From JANXSD01 sp043758125 (GTDB lineage Bacteria; Bacteroidota; Bacteroidia; AKYH767-A; OLB10): a DNA stretch of 13,738 nt. The notes below the pieces were generated by a model. That model did not search any database and was not told the DNA's origin. It saw only the letters and a program-made list of their open reading frames with translations. The stretch spans positions 1 through 13,738 of the forward strand of contig JAYVOC010000132.1 of the NCBI GenBank assembly GCA_043758125.1, in the 5' to 3' direction. Below are positions 6,839-13,738 of the stretch, piece by piece; the first letter of the stretch is position 1, and the number at the start of each line of letters is the position of its first letter. Both the position numbers and the translations under genes were made by a program.

Positions 6839-7378
6839 ATGCAACTTACCAATAGATCTAAAATAGTAGTAAATAAGGAAATGTCGTTGATGGAACGATT
6901 GTATTTACCTGCAATTGCTGGTGGAATGATGATCACCTTAAAACATTTCTTCCGCAAATCAGTAACGATAAATTATCCAGAAGAAACCCGACCGATGGCT
7001 CCAGTTTATCGTGGCTGGCATGTTCTTAAGCGCGACGAACAAGGACGTGAAAACTGCACTGCTTGTGGCTTATGCGCCGTTGCTTGTCCTGCCGAAGCAA
7101 TCACAATGACGGCCTCTGAACGAAAAAAGGGAGAAGAAAACCTCTATCGTGAAGAAAAATATGCCTCTATTTATGAGATCAATATGTTGCGTTGCATTTA
7201 TTGCGGATTGTGTGAAGAAGCTTGTCCTAAGGAGGCTATCTTCCTAACTGATAGACTTGTACCTTCAGGTGTGGAAAGGGCAAGTTTCATCTATGGCAAA
7301 GATAAATTAGTAGAAGGAGTTGAAGCAGATCAGCGAATTGACATCGGAAAGCGAACAAAAGCGCATCGTAAAATATAA
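6839..7378 (+). CDS. nuoI: NADH-quinone oxidoreductase subunit I (NuoI, 23-kDa ferredoxin subunit)
   Basis: NuoI carries the two [4Fe-4S] clusters N6a and N6b that pass electrons from NuoG toward NuoB (N2). Both ferredoxin motifs are complete: Cys73, Cys76, Cys79, Cys83 (CTACGLCAVACP) and Cys119, Cys122, Cys125, Cys129 (CIYCGLCEEACP). The N-terminal amphipathic region with LKHFFRKSVTINYPEE (residues 34-49) is also typical. The length of 179 residues is normal. The ATG at 6839 is preceded by a strongly A-rich leader. It sits 33 bases after the inserted kinase/partner pair, so its expression as part of the nuo operon depends on read-through across that cassette. It is also separated from nuoJ by 62 bases. 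Confidence 0.98.
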   Translation: MQLTNRSKIVVNKEMSLMERLYLPAIAGGMMITLKHFFRKSVTINYPEETRPMAPVYRGWHVLKRDEQGRENCTACGLCAVACPAEAITMTASERKKGEENLYREEKYASIYEINMLRCIYCGLCEEACPKEAIFLTDRLVPSGVERASFIYGKDKLVEGVEADQRIDIGKRTKAHRKI

Positions 7379-7383
7379 ATCAC

Positions 7384-7414
7384 TTTTTCGGTAATGGCGG
7401 ATGTGTTATTTTCG
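7384..7414 (+). promoter_or_regulatory. Weak candidate Bacteroidota-type promoter before nuoJ
   Basis: TATTTTCG at 7407-7414 resembles the Bacteroidota -7 element TAnnTTTG at five of six fixed positions. Nineteen bases upstream, at 7384-7387, lies TTTT, a 3/4 match to the -33 TTTG. A start site about five bases downstream would leave a short leader before the nuoJ TTG. The same stretch can form a 5-bp stem (TGGCG/CGCCA, 7394-7416) with a 13-base loop. Both signals are weak. Confidence 0.2.
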
Positions 7415-7440
7415 CCACCCGGTTAAGTCAACTAAAATCA

Positions 7441-7938
7441 TTGGAACCAAGTTTACCATTTTATATTCTTGCCACATTATCAGTGTTTAGCGCATTGATG
7501 GTAGTGTTATCGCGAAAGCCGGTACATAGTGTATTGTATCTCATTTTTTGCTTTTTCACAATCGGCTGTCACTACTTGCTACTAAATGCACAATTCCTTT
7601 TTGCAGTACATATCATTGTGTATACAGGTGCCATTATGGTGCTCTTTCTTTTTTCTATCATGTTTATCAATATGAATAAGGAATCGGAGCCTCATAAAAA
7701 CACACTCATCAAAGTTGCCGCAGGAGTATTAGCTGGATTATTATTCCTTGTTTTACTTGAAGCAACAAAAGGTGCCGAAACATTAGGACCTCCATCACCA
7801 AACGAAAGTTATAGTACCGTTGCTAATCTTGGTAAAGTACTCTACGGAAAATATCTATTACCCTTCGAAATTATTTCTATCATGCTGCTCTCTGCCATGG
7901 TGGGTGCAATAATGCTAGGTAAAAAAAGTGTTGATTAA
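7441..7938 (+). CDS. nuoJ: NADH-quinone oxidoreductase subunit J (NuoJ, ND6)
   Basis: NuoJ is a small membrane subunit with five predicted helices. Its third helix undergoes conformational change during turnover in known complex I structures. The protein has 165 residues; FSALMVVLSRKPVHSVLYLI (residues 16-35) and VYTGAIMVLFLFSIMF (60-75) are diagnostic. The start is TTG at 7441: no in-frame ATG or GTG exists between the upstream TAA (7369-7371) and this codon, and the resulting N-terminus (MEPSLPFYILA) fits the family. The C-terminal AMVGAIMLGKK is typical. It is followed 12 bases later by nuoK. A non-ATG start may lower its translation relative to neighbours, although complex I needs one copy per complex. 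Confidence 0.96.
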   Translation: MEPSLPFYILATLSVFSALMVVLSRKPVHSVLYLIFCFFTIGCHYLLLNAQFLFAVHIIVYTGAIMVLFLFSIMFINMNKESEPHKNTLIKVAAGVLAGLLFLVLLEATKGAETLGPPSPNESYSTVANLGKVLYGKYLLPFEIISIMLLSAMVGAIMLGKKSVD

Positions 7939-7950
7939 TAACACATCGAA

Positions 7951-8271
7951 ATGAATAATATACTACACGTCGTACCTCTTAGCTATTATGTAGCACTGTC
8001 GTCACTGCTATTTACAATTGGTGTGATGGGAGTATTATTTCGTCGTAATGCGATTATCATTTTCATGTGTATCGAACTTATGCTAAATGCTGTTAACTTA
8101 TTGCTAACTGCATTCTCTGCACAACATGGTGACGCAAGTGGTCAAGTGATGGTATTCTTTATCATGGCTGTAGCTGCGGCTGAAGTAGCTGTTGGGCTTG
8201 CAATTCTTGTAATGATTTATAATAATATTCGTACTGTTGATATCAATGAGCTTAACAAACTCAAATGGTAG
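7951..8271 (+). CDS. nuoK: NADH-quinone oxidoreductase subunit K (NuoK, ND4L)
   Basis: NuoK is the three-helix membrane subunit beside NuoJ and NuoN that carries part of the central hydrophilic proton axis. At 106 residues it has the usual length. The two buried glutamates essential in E. coli (Glu36 and Glu72) correspond to Glu42 in FMCIELMLNAVNLL and Glu78 in AVAAAEVAVGLAILV. The QVMVFFIMAVAAAE stretch is nearly invariant in the family. The ATG at 7951 gives the expected short N-terminus. It is closely coupled to nuoJ but followed by a 102-base gap before nuoL, which holds a candidate promoter. Confidence 0.98.
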   Translation: MNNILHVVPLSYYVALSSLLFTIGVMGVLFRRNAIIIFMCIELMLNAVNLLLTAFSAQHGDASGQVMVFFIMAVAAAEVAVGLAILVMIYNNIRTVDINELNKLKW

Positions 8272-8310
8272 ATAAATTAGTAGCCATTAAATAATTATTT
8301 GGTTCGGAGA

Positions 8311-8341
8311 TTTGGGTTACAACGTACTCCTCATAACTTCG
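8311..8341 (+). promoter_or_regulatory. Candidate Bacteroidota-type promoter upstream of nuoL
   Basis: TTTG at 8311-8314 is followed after exactly 19 bases by TAACTTCG at 8334-8341. The Bacteroidota consensus is TTTG-N19(approximately)-TAnnTTTG, so the -33 box matches 4/4 and the -7 box matches five of its six fixed positions. A start site near 8346 would give a leader of roughly 28 bases before the nuoL ATG at 8374. It lies in the longest spacing inside the operon, 102 bases between nuoK and nuoL, which supports a regulatory reading. It could provide separate expression of nuoLMN. Confidence 0.4.
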
Positions 8342-8373
8342 AGACAAGACTAAATAAAGTAGAAATAAAAAAC

Positions 8374-10266
8374 ATGATTCAATTAGCTTGGCTGATACCG
8401 CTCTTTCCTTTACTGGGTTTCCTGGTGATAGGAATGCTGAACAAGCGTTTGCCGGTTAGGTTAAGTGGCGGAATTGCTAGTTTATCGGTATTCCTATCAT
8501 TCGTTATTTCAGTAATTATTTTTAATGAGATGCGACAAGTAGGTTCTGTTCCCGAACGCGTTTTAATGTTTGATTGGATTAATGTTGGTGATTTAAATAT
8601 TCCCTTTTCTTTTCTGATTGATCGATTATCAGTAATCATGTTATTGGTGGTTACAGGTGTTGGTTTTTTGATACATGTTTATTCGATTGGATACATGCAT
8701 CATGAGCAAGATCATTCACGCTTTTTCTCTTACCTAAATTTATTCATTTTTTTTATGTTGCTCCTTGTTTTAGGTGCAAATTATATCGTGATGTTTGCTG
8801 GATGGGAAGGAGTAGGTTTATGCTCTTATCTCCTCATTGGATTCTGGTTTAAAAATACGGAGTATAATAATGCAGCGAAGAAAGCATTCATCATGAATCG
8901 TATTGGTGATTTAGGATTTTTGCTAGGAATATTTTTAATATACACAACCTTTGGAAGTGTTAGTTATCAAGAAGTATTTAATGCTGCTAAAGGTTTTCCT
9001 GATGGTGATGCAGCAATCACTGCAATAACACTTCTTTTGTTTATTGGTGCGATGGGAAAATCAGCACAAATTCCACTATATACATGGCTTCCAGATGCAA
9101 TGGCAGGTCCAACACCAGTTTCTGCATTGATACATGCAGCTACTATGGTTACTGCAGGTATTTATATGGTGATTCGATCTAACGTATTGTATTCTTTAGC
9201 TCCATACTCTTCAGAGATCGTTGCAATTGTTGGTTTGGCAACTGCTGTATTCGCTGCAACAATTGGTTTGAAACAAAATGATATTAAAAAAGTATTGGCG
9301 TATTCAACGGTTAGTCAGTTAGGGTACATGTTTGTTGCACTTGGTGTTGGCGCTTATGATACAGCATTGTTTCATGTGGTGATGCACGCATTTTTTAAAG
9401 CATTATTATTTCTTGGTGCGGGCTCAGTAATTCATGCAATGAGTGGAGAACAAGATATCCGTTACATGGGCGGACTAAAAAAGAAATTACCAATAACGCA
9501 TATCACTTTTTTGGTTGGAACATTAGCAATTGCCGGAGTATTTCCTTTTGCAGGATTCTTTTCTAAAGATGAAATTCTTTCAAAAGTATATGCCTTCTCG
9601 CCATTCATGTTTGTGGTATTAATGTTTACATCAGCATTAACGGCCATCTATATGTTTAGATTGTATTGGTTAACTTTTTACGGAACTTTTAGAGGGACGG
9701 AACAACAACGTATTCATTTACATGAGTCGCCATCAAGTATGACAATTCCGTTGATAATTCTTGCAGTACTTTCAACTGTTGGAGGATTTTTAGGAATGCC
9801 AGAAGTTTTCCACGCACCACATTACTTTAGTGAGTTTTTATCATCTATTATTTATCGCAAAGCAGAATTCATGTTGCCAGAGTCTTCAGAGATAATGGTG
9901 ATGGGAGGATCATTAACGATGGTCATATTAATAATTGCAATGACCTACAATTATTACGTTAAAAAAGCCGCGATGCCGGAAACAAATGACAGTGAGTTAA
10001 GTGGTTTTCAAAAAGTACTTTCTCATAAATATTATATCGATGAAATATATTCTACACTCATAACAAAACCTATCGATTGGTTTGCAAGTTTTAGTTACAA
10101 GCGCATCGAATTAGGAGTAATTGATCGTTTTGTAAATGGATGTGGATACGTATTAAATGGAATTAGTTCACTTTTGCGTTATGTTCAAACTGGTAGTATC
10201 GGAACGTATGTTTTTGGAATGGTTATCGGAATTATTTTACTCGTTGCATTAACTATGATTCACTAA
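8374..10266 (+). CDS. nuoL: NADH-quinone oxidoreductase subunit L (NuoL, ND5)
   Basis: NuoL is the distal antiporter-like proton-pumping subunit of complex I, with a long C-terminal lateral helix running along the membrane arm. I place the start at ATG 8374 (630 residues): MIQLAWLIPLFPLLGF is the classic NuoL N-terminus. The frame is open back to a TTG at 8299, but that adds 25 polar residues foreign to the family and covers the candidate promoter. The key pumping residues are intact: Glu145 (WEGVGLCSYLLIGFW), Lys229 (GAMGKSAQIPLYTWLPD) and His254 (ALIHAATMVTAG), matching E. coli Glu144, Lys229 and His254. The C-terminal region with YYIDEIYSTLITKP and the final anchor helix are present, so the protein is full length. 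Six bases separate it from nuoM. Confidence 0.97.
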   Translation: MIQLAWLIPLFPLLGFLVIGMLNKRLPVRLSGGIASLSVFLSFVISVIIFNEMRQVGSVPERVLMFDWINVGDLNIPFSFLIDRLSVIMLLVVTGVGFLIHVYSIGYMHHEQDHSRFFSYLNLFIFFMLLLVLGANYIVMFAGWEGVGLCSYLLIGFWFKNTEYNNAAKKAFIMNRIGDLGFLLGIFLIYTTFGSVSYQEVFNAAKGFPDGDAAITAITLLLFIGAMGKSAQIPLYTWLPDAMAGPTPVSALIHAATMVTAGIYMVIRSNVLYSLAPYSSEIVAIVGLATAVFAATIGLKQNDIKKVLAYSTVSQLGYMFVALGVGAYDTALFHVVMHAFFKALLFLGAGSVIHAMSGEQDIRYMGGLKKKLPITHITFLVGTLAIAGVFPFAGFFSKDEILSKVYAFSPFMFVVLMFTSALTAIYMFRLYWLTFYGTFRGTEQQRIHLHESPSSMTIPLIILAVLSTVGGFLGMPEVFHAPHYFSEFLSSIIYRKAEFMLPESSEIMVMGGSLTMVILIIAMTYNYYVKKAAMPETNDSELSGFQKVLSHKYYIDEIYSTLITKPIDWFASFSYKRIELGVIDRFVNGCGYVLNGISSLLRYVQTGSIGTYVFGMVIGIILLVALTMIH

Positions 10267-10272
10267 CACGGC

Positions 10273-11727
10273 ATGCTGACATTACTCCTGCTCTTCATTC
10301 CTCTTATTGCATCACCATTATGCGGTGTAATAAGTCGTGATAAGGTAAAATACTTTGCATTAGTAGTAAGCTTACTTCAATTAGCAACTACTGTTTATGC
10401 ATTTACTTTATTTAAATCAGATATCGCTAATCAATTCGGTGTTAATTATTGGTGGATTCAATCTTTAGGAATCGCTTTTAAAGCAGGTTTTGATGGCATT
10501 AGTATATTGATGGTTGCACTCACTAATTTTTTATTGCCATTAATTATACTTTCATCTTTTAGAAATGAAAACGAAAACCCCAAAGCATTTTACGGATTAA
10601 TACTCTTCATGCAATTTGCATTAGTTGGAGTGTTTACTGCATTAGATGGTTTTCTCTTTTATGTGTTCTGGGAGTTAGCATTAATTCCAATTTATTTTAT
10701 TTGCCTTATGTGGGGTGGAAAGGATAAAGTAAGAATTACTTTAAAATTTTTCATCTATACGTTAGCAGGAAGCTTATTGATGTTGGTTGGATTGATTTAC
10801 CTCTATCTACAAACACCAGGTATTCATACATTCGATATTCAAGCATTTTATAATTTAACACTAACACCTGAAGCGCAAGGATGGTTGTTCTGGGCATTTT
10901 TTATCGCCTTCGCCATTAAAATTCCAATCTTTCCGTTACATACTTGGCAACCTGATACCTATACAGATGCTCCTACACAAGGAACCATGCTTTTGTCGGG
11001 AATAATGTTGAAAATGGGACTTTATGGAATGATTCGTTGGATGTTACCGATAGTTCCAATTGGAATTAGCGAATGGGGCCATTTTGCAATGATACTTTGC
11101 GTTATTAGCATTGTGTACTCTTCATTAATGGCGTTTGTTCAAAAAGATTTTAAACGATTAATTGCCTACTCTTCTATTGCACACGTTGGTTTAATTGCTG
11201 CAGGAATATTATCGCTAAACATTCAAGGATTGCAAGGTGCGATGATTCAAATGTTGAGTCATGGTGTAAACGTTGTTGGTATGTTCTTCATCGTTGATAT
11301 CATTCAACGCAAAATGAAAACGCGAAATCTTTCCGAACTTGGAGGATTAGCGAATAACTCGCCCATCTTTACAATACTTTTTATGATTGTTTTGTTGGCG
11401 TCAATTGCACTGCCTCTCACCAATGGATTTGTAGGAGAATTTTTATTGCTAAATGGTATTTATCAATACAACGCTTGGATCGCAGCATGCGCAGGATTAA
11501 CAGTAATTCTCGGATCAGTTTATATGTTACGTGCCTATCAGGCAATCATGTTAGGCGAACCAAATGCGAAGTATGCTGAATTTACAGGATTAAGTAAAAT
11601 AGAAAAAATTATACTGGTATCTATTGTATCGGTAATCTTCATAACAGGAATATATCCAAAGCCAATATTCATTGTTGCTCAACCTGCGCTTGAAGATATC
11701 TTGGTACACATTAAAGACATCTACTAA
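10273..11727 (+). CDS. nuoM: NADH-quinone oxidoreductase subunit M (NuoM, ND4)
   Basis: NuoM is the middle antiporter-like proton-pumping subunit. The 484-residue, roughly 14-helix protein carries the key charges: Glu134 in FYVFWELALIPIYF, Lys216 in FAIKIPIFPLHTW, and Lys247 in LLSGIMLKMGLYGMIRW. These correspond to E. coli Glu144, Lys234 and Lys265. The motif after the first lysine reads PLHTWQPD, with Gln where Leu is usual in the proteobacterial protein; I take this as a lineage variant. VQKDFKRLIAYSSIAHVG and LSHGVNVVGMFFIVDII are typical of the second half. The ATG at 10273 follows nuoL by 6 bases and the gene ends 3 bases before nuoN, so L, M and N are tightly packed and probably translated together. 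Confidence 0.98.
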   Translation: MLTLLLLFIPLIASPLCGVISRDKVKYFALVVSLLQLATTVYAFTLFKSDIANQFGVNYWWIQSLGIAFKAGFDGISILMVALTNFLLPLIILSSFRNENENPKAFYGLILFMQFALVGVFTALDGFLFYVFWELALIPIYFICLMWGGKDKVRITLKFFIYTLAGSLLMLVGLIYLYLQTPGIHTFDIQAFYNLTLTPEAQGWLFWAFFIAFAIKIPIFPLHTWQPDTYTDAPTQGTMLLSGIMLKMGLYGMIRWMLPIVPIGISEWGHFAMILCVISIVYSSLMAFVQKDFKRLIAYSSIAHVGLIAAGILSLNIQGLQGAMIQMLSHGVNVVGMFFIVDIIQRKMKTRNLSELGGLANNSPIFTILFMIVLLASIALPLTNGFVGEFLLLNGIYQYNAWIAACAGLTVILGSVYMLRAYQAIMLGEPNAKYAEFTGLSKIEKIILVSIVSVIFITGIYPKPIFIVAQPALEDILVHIKDIY

Positions 11728-11730
11728 AGT

Positions 11731-13107
11731 ATGAATGCCTTAATAGTTTTAGCTTGTTTAGGAATTGTGGCAATGATGTCGGAAGTGTTAGGCTTTAAAA
11801 AGTTTTTGCTTCCCATAGTTGCGCTTGGCTTGGTTTCAGTTATTGGTCTATTTGTTATGGATTGGAATACTGCAATTCGTTATTATAACGACATGCTTTA
11901 TTTCGATAATTATGCAATTGCATTTTCAGCAATGGTTACTGTTTTAACAGCGCTATGGCTAATCATGTCAAAGGAATATTTTATATCTACTTCGAGTAAG
12001 GCAGAACATGCCGCACTCATTTTATTCTGTTTAACTGGTGCGATTGTGATGATCAGTTATTCGGATTTATCCATGTTATTTATTGGAATCGAAATATTAT
12101 CAATCAGTTTATATGTTTTAGCCGCAAGTAATAAAAACGATTTAAGATCGAATGAAGCTGGACTAAAATATTTTTTGATGGGAGCTTTTGCAACTGGATT
12201 TCTGCTGTTTGGAATAACATTGATTTATGGCGCTTCTGGGAGTTTTAATTTGCAAGAAATCGCTAATTATATAAGTAATAATTCAGGGCATCTTCCCATG
12301 TTTGTATACGCTGGTGTTTTATTAATGCTTGTCGGATTGCTTTTCAAAGTGTCAGCAGCACCATTTCATTTTTGGGCTCCCGATGTGTATGAAGGTTCAC
12401 CAACGCTCGTAACTGCATTCATGTCGACCATTGTAAAGACAGCTGCCTTCGCTGCATTTTACAGGTTATTCGCAACTTGTTTCAGTGATTTATCAGGATG
12501 GTGGGGTGAAACATTAGCTTTTGTCGCGGCTCTCACTATGCTTGTTGGGAATGTTTTAGCTGTAATGCAGCAGAACTTTAAACGCATGTTGGCTTATTCA
12601 AGTATTGCACATGCAGGCTATATGTTAATGGCAATTGTTGCGATGAGTCATGTTTCTGCAGGAGCAATTTTCTTGTATACTACAGCTTATTCGGTAGCTA
12701 GCTTAGGAGCATTCGCATGTTTGCATACTTTGGGTGCAAATAACAATGAGAAAATTATTAATCTTAAGGGATTAATAGTAAAACAACCTTTAAACGCGGG
12801 TTTATTGTGCCTTGCAATGCTTTCATTGGCTGGAATTCCACCTTTAGCTGGATTTTTTGCTAAATATTATTTGTTTTATGGTGTAATTCAGAGTGGTTAT
12901 TTATGGCTAGTAATGGTTGCTGTTCTGAGCTCATTAATTGGCGTTTATTATTACTTTAGAGTTATTTATACCATGTTTTTACCTCGTGAGGAGGAAGATG
13001 GTGTTCTCCCTCAAATTTCTGGAAGTCATAAAATATTGTTGACGATTGCAGCAATTTTATCCCTTCTAATGGGTATTTTTCCAGGAATTTTGCAAGGACT
13101 TCTTTAA
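11731..13107 (+). CDS. nuoN: NADH-quinone oxidoreductase subunit N (NuoN, ND2)
   Basis: NuoN is the antiporter-like proton-pumping subunit nearest the peripheral arm. The 458-residue membrane protein keeps the functional charges: Glu121 in LFIGIEILSISLYVLAAS, Lys206 in LLFKVSAAPFHFWAPDVYEG, and Lys236 in STIVKTAAFAAFYR, equivalent to E. coli Glu133, Lys217 and Lys247. QQNFKRMLAYSSIAHAGYML and the late SLAGIPPLAGFFAKYYLF are standard for NuoN. The start at 11731 lies 3 bases after the nuoM stop. It is the last gene of the complex I operon; I see no clear stem-loop with a T-tract after its TAA at 13105-13107, only a T-rich run around 13130 without a stem. Confidence 0.98.
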   Translation: MNALIVLACLGIVAMMSEVLGFKKFLLPIVALGLVSVIGLFVMDWNTAIRYYNDMLYFDNYAIAFSAMVTVLTALWLIMSKEYFISTSSKAEHAALILFCLTGAIVMISYSDLSMLFIGIEILSISLYVLAASNKNDLRSNEAGLKYFLMGAFATGFLLFGITLIYGASGSFNLQEIANYISNNSGHLPMFVYAGVLLMLVGLLFKVSAAPFHFWAPDVYEGSPTLVTAFMSTIVKTAAFAAFYRLFATCFSDLSGWWGETLAFVAALTMLVGNVLAVMQQNFKRMLAYSSIAHAGYMLMAIVAMSHVSAGAIFLYTTAYSVASLGAFACLHTLGANNNEKIINLKGLIVKQPLNAGLLCLAMLSLAGIPPLAGFFAKYYLFYGVIQSGYLWLVMVAVLSSLIGVYYYFRVIYTMFLPREEEDGVLPQISGSHKILLTIAAILSLLMGIFPGILQGLL

Positions 13108-13198
13108 GATATGCGCAAGGTCGGTTTCCTTTTTTTACCTTTGTCATTAGTTGCAACTCCGTAATTCATAAAAATCTTCAATTTTTCAAACACCTACT

Positions 13199-13738
13199 AT
13201 GTCATTGTTAATTAAGTTAGGTACAACATTTCTTAAAAATACAAATTTGTTGTTTGGCGGCATTGTCATCTTTTTTTGTACAAATGCAAATGCAAGTTTA
13301 AATCTAGATTTCTATGGAAAGCACTTAAATCATTCCAATAAAATAGCATCACTTGCATTTGGATTAGGAGTAACTGTTTCCAATTTTAATGGAGTAAATA
13401 TTAGTTGCAATGGAGTTAATGATGGTACAATTTCTATTGTCCCTTCTGGTGGCGTTAATCCTTATACTTATGTTTGGTCTAATGGTGCTTCGGTTGCAGA
13501 TTTAACTGGACTACTTGCTGGAACTTATACTGTAACTGTTACAGATGATAATGGAGATACGGAATCAACTACTATTACATTAACAGAACCTAATCAACTA
13601 ATCCTAACAAATTCAATTACGAATGTTTTGTGCAACGGTGCATCAACAGGTGCAATTGATTTAACAGTTACTGGAGGCACAACAAATTATTCCTATGCTT
13701 GGAGTAATGGAGCAATCACACAAGATCTGAATGCCGTT
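13199..13738 (+). CDS. Secreted SprB-repeat protein, 3'-truncated by the window edge
   Basis: An open frame of 180 codons from ATG 13199 runs to the last base with no stop. Residues 1-32 look like a signal peptide: a short start with one Lys, a hydrophobic core LLFGGIVIFF (17-26) and a cleavage-like ANA at 30-32. After a linker, two SprB-type repeats appear: the first around residues 68-119 (ISCNGVNDGTI..., GGVNPYTYVWSNG, LLAGTYTVTVTDDNG), the second starting near 143 (LCNGASTGAIDLTVTGG, YSYAWSNG) and cut by the window edge. SprB repeats are known from SprB, the large gliding adhesin of Flavobacterium johnsoniae, and from many Bacteroidota surface proteins, often exported by the type IX system through a C-terminal domain, which lies outside the window. 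Adhesion or surface display is inferred. It follows nuoN by 91 bases and is probably an independent gene. Confidence 0.85.
   Translation, partial: MSLLIKLGTTFLKNTNLLFGGIVIFFCTNANASLNLDFYGKHLNHSNKIASLAFGLGVTVSNFNGVNISCNGVNDGTISIVPSGGVNPYTYVWSNGASVADLTGLLAGTYTVTVTDDNGDTESTTITLTEPNQLILTNSITNVLCNGASTGAIDLTVTGGTTNYSYAWSNGAITQDLNAV
13400..13738 (+). repeat. Tandem SprB-type protein repeats, period about 75 codons
   Basis: The two repeat-starting cysteine codons lie at 13406-13408 and 13631-13633, exactly 225 bases (75 codons) apart. Each unit contains CNG, then GG, then a Y-x-Y-x-W-S-N-G core. At the DNA level the copies are diverged, so this is a protein-level repeat, not a recent duplication. 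The array continues beyond the right edge. Confidence 0.75.

Noticed and set aside
8299..8373. In-frame 25-codon extension of nuoL from a TTG
   Set aside because: The N-terminus from ATG 8374 is the classic NuoL start; the extension is polar, has no family match, and overlaps the promoter-like boxes.
10273..11727. PLHTWQPD in NuoM, with Gln in place of Leu, as a sign of altered function
   Set aside because: The pumping Glu and Lys residues are all present; this is probably a lineage variant, and I cannot show otherwise without an alignment.
13117..13141. Terminator after nuoN around the T-run
   Set aside because: Only a 5-bp AAGGT/ACCTT pairing is possible, with the T-run in the loop and not after the stem.
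13140..13169. Promoter for the SprB-repeat gene (TTTG at 13140-13143, TAATTCAT at 13162-13169)
   Set aside because: The -33 box fits but the -7 box matches only three of six fixed positions and the spacer is 18; too weak to annotate.
1..13738. CRISPR arrays, tRNA or rRNA genes, insertion sequences
   Set aside because: I saw no regularly spaced repeats, tRNA-like cloverleaf sequences, rRNA stretches or transposase motifs on either strand.

Overview
This window is almost entirely a respiratory complex I (NADH:quinone oxidoreductase, nuo) operon, all on the + strand. The organism is most likely a member of the Bacteroidota. The reasons are: AT-rich DNA; very weak or absent Shine-Dalgarno sequences with A/T-rich leaders instead; separate nuoC and nuoD genes; a short NuoG without a molybdopterin-oxidoreductase body; and a SprB-repeat surface protein directly downstream. 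I cannot place it below phylum level from this sequence alone.

Layout. Positions 1-390 hold the C-terminal part of NuoC, whose start lies upstream together with the expected nuoA and nuoB. Then come nuoD (451-1656), nuoE (1709-2251), an inserted DUF2442-type gene (2248-2520), nuoF (2534-3880), nuoG (3893-4873) and nuoH (4933-5964). An inserted pair follows: a zeta-toxin-like P-loop kinase (6007-6591) and an overlapping 75-residue partner (6578-6805). The operon then continues with nuoI (6839-7378), nuoJ (7441-7938), nuoK (7951-8271), nuoL (8374-10266), nuoM (10273-11727) and nuoN (11731-13107). A secreted SprB-repeat protein begins at 13199 and runs off the right edge. No gene-free stretch exceeds about 105 bases.

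How the genes work together. NuoE, NuoF and NuoG form the NADH-oxidising module (FMN and the first Fe-S clusters). NuoC, NuoD and NuoI (with NuoB) form the connecting module that passes electrons to quinone. NuoH, J, K, L, M and N are membrane subunits, with L, M and N as the three antiporter-like proton pumps. The key ligands and the charged membrane residues I checked are intact, so the complex looks functional.

What stands out. Two unrelated accessory cassettes sit inside the operon at the E/F and H/I junctions, in the operon direction and without breaking any nuo reading frame. NuoG has an altered fourth cluster site (CxxC...CxxC in place of the classic N7 pattern). A good match to the Bacteroidota promoter consensus lies in the nuoK-nuoL gap and could drive nuoLMN separately. 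The SprB-repeat gene follows nuoN with no visible terminator.
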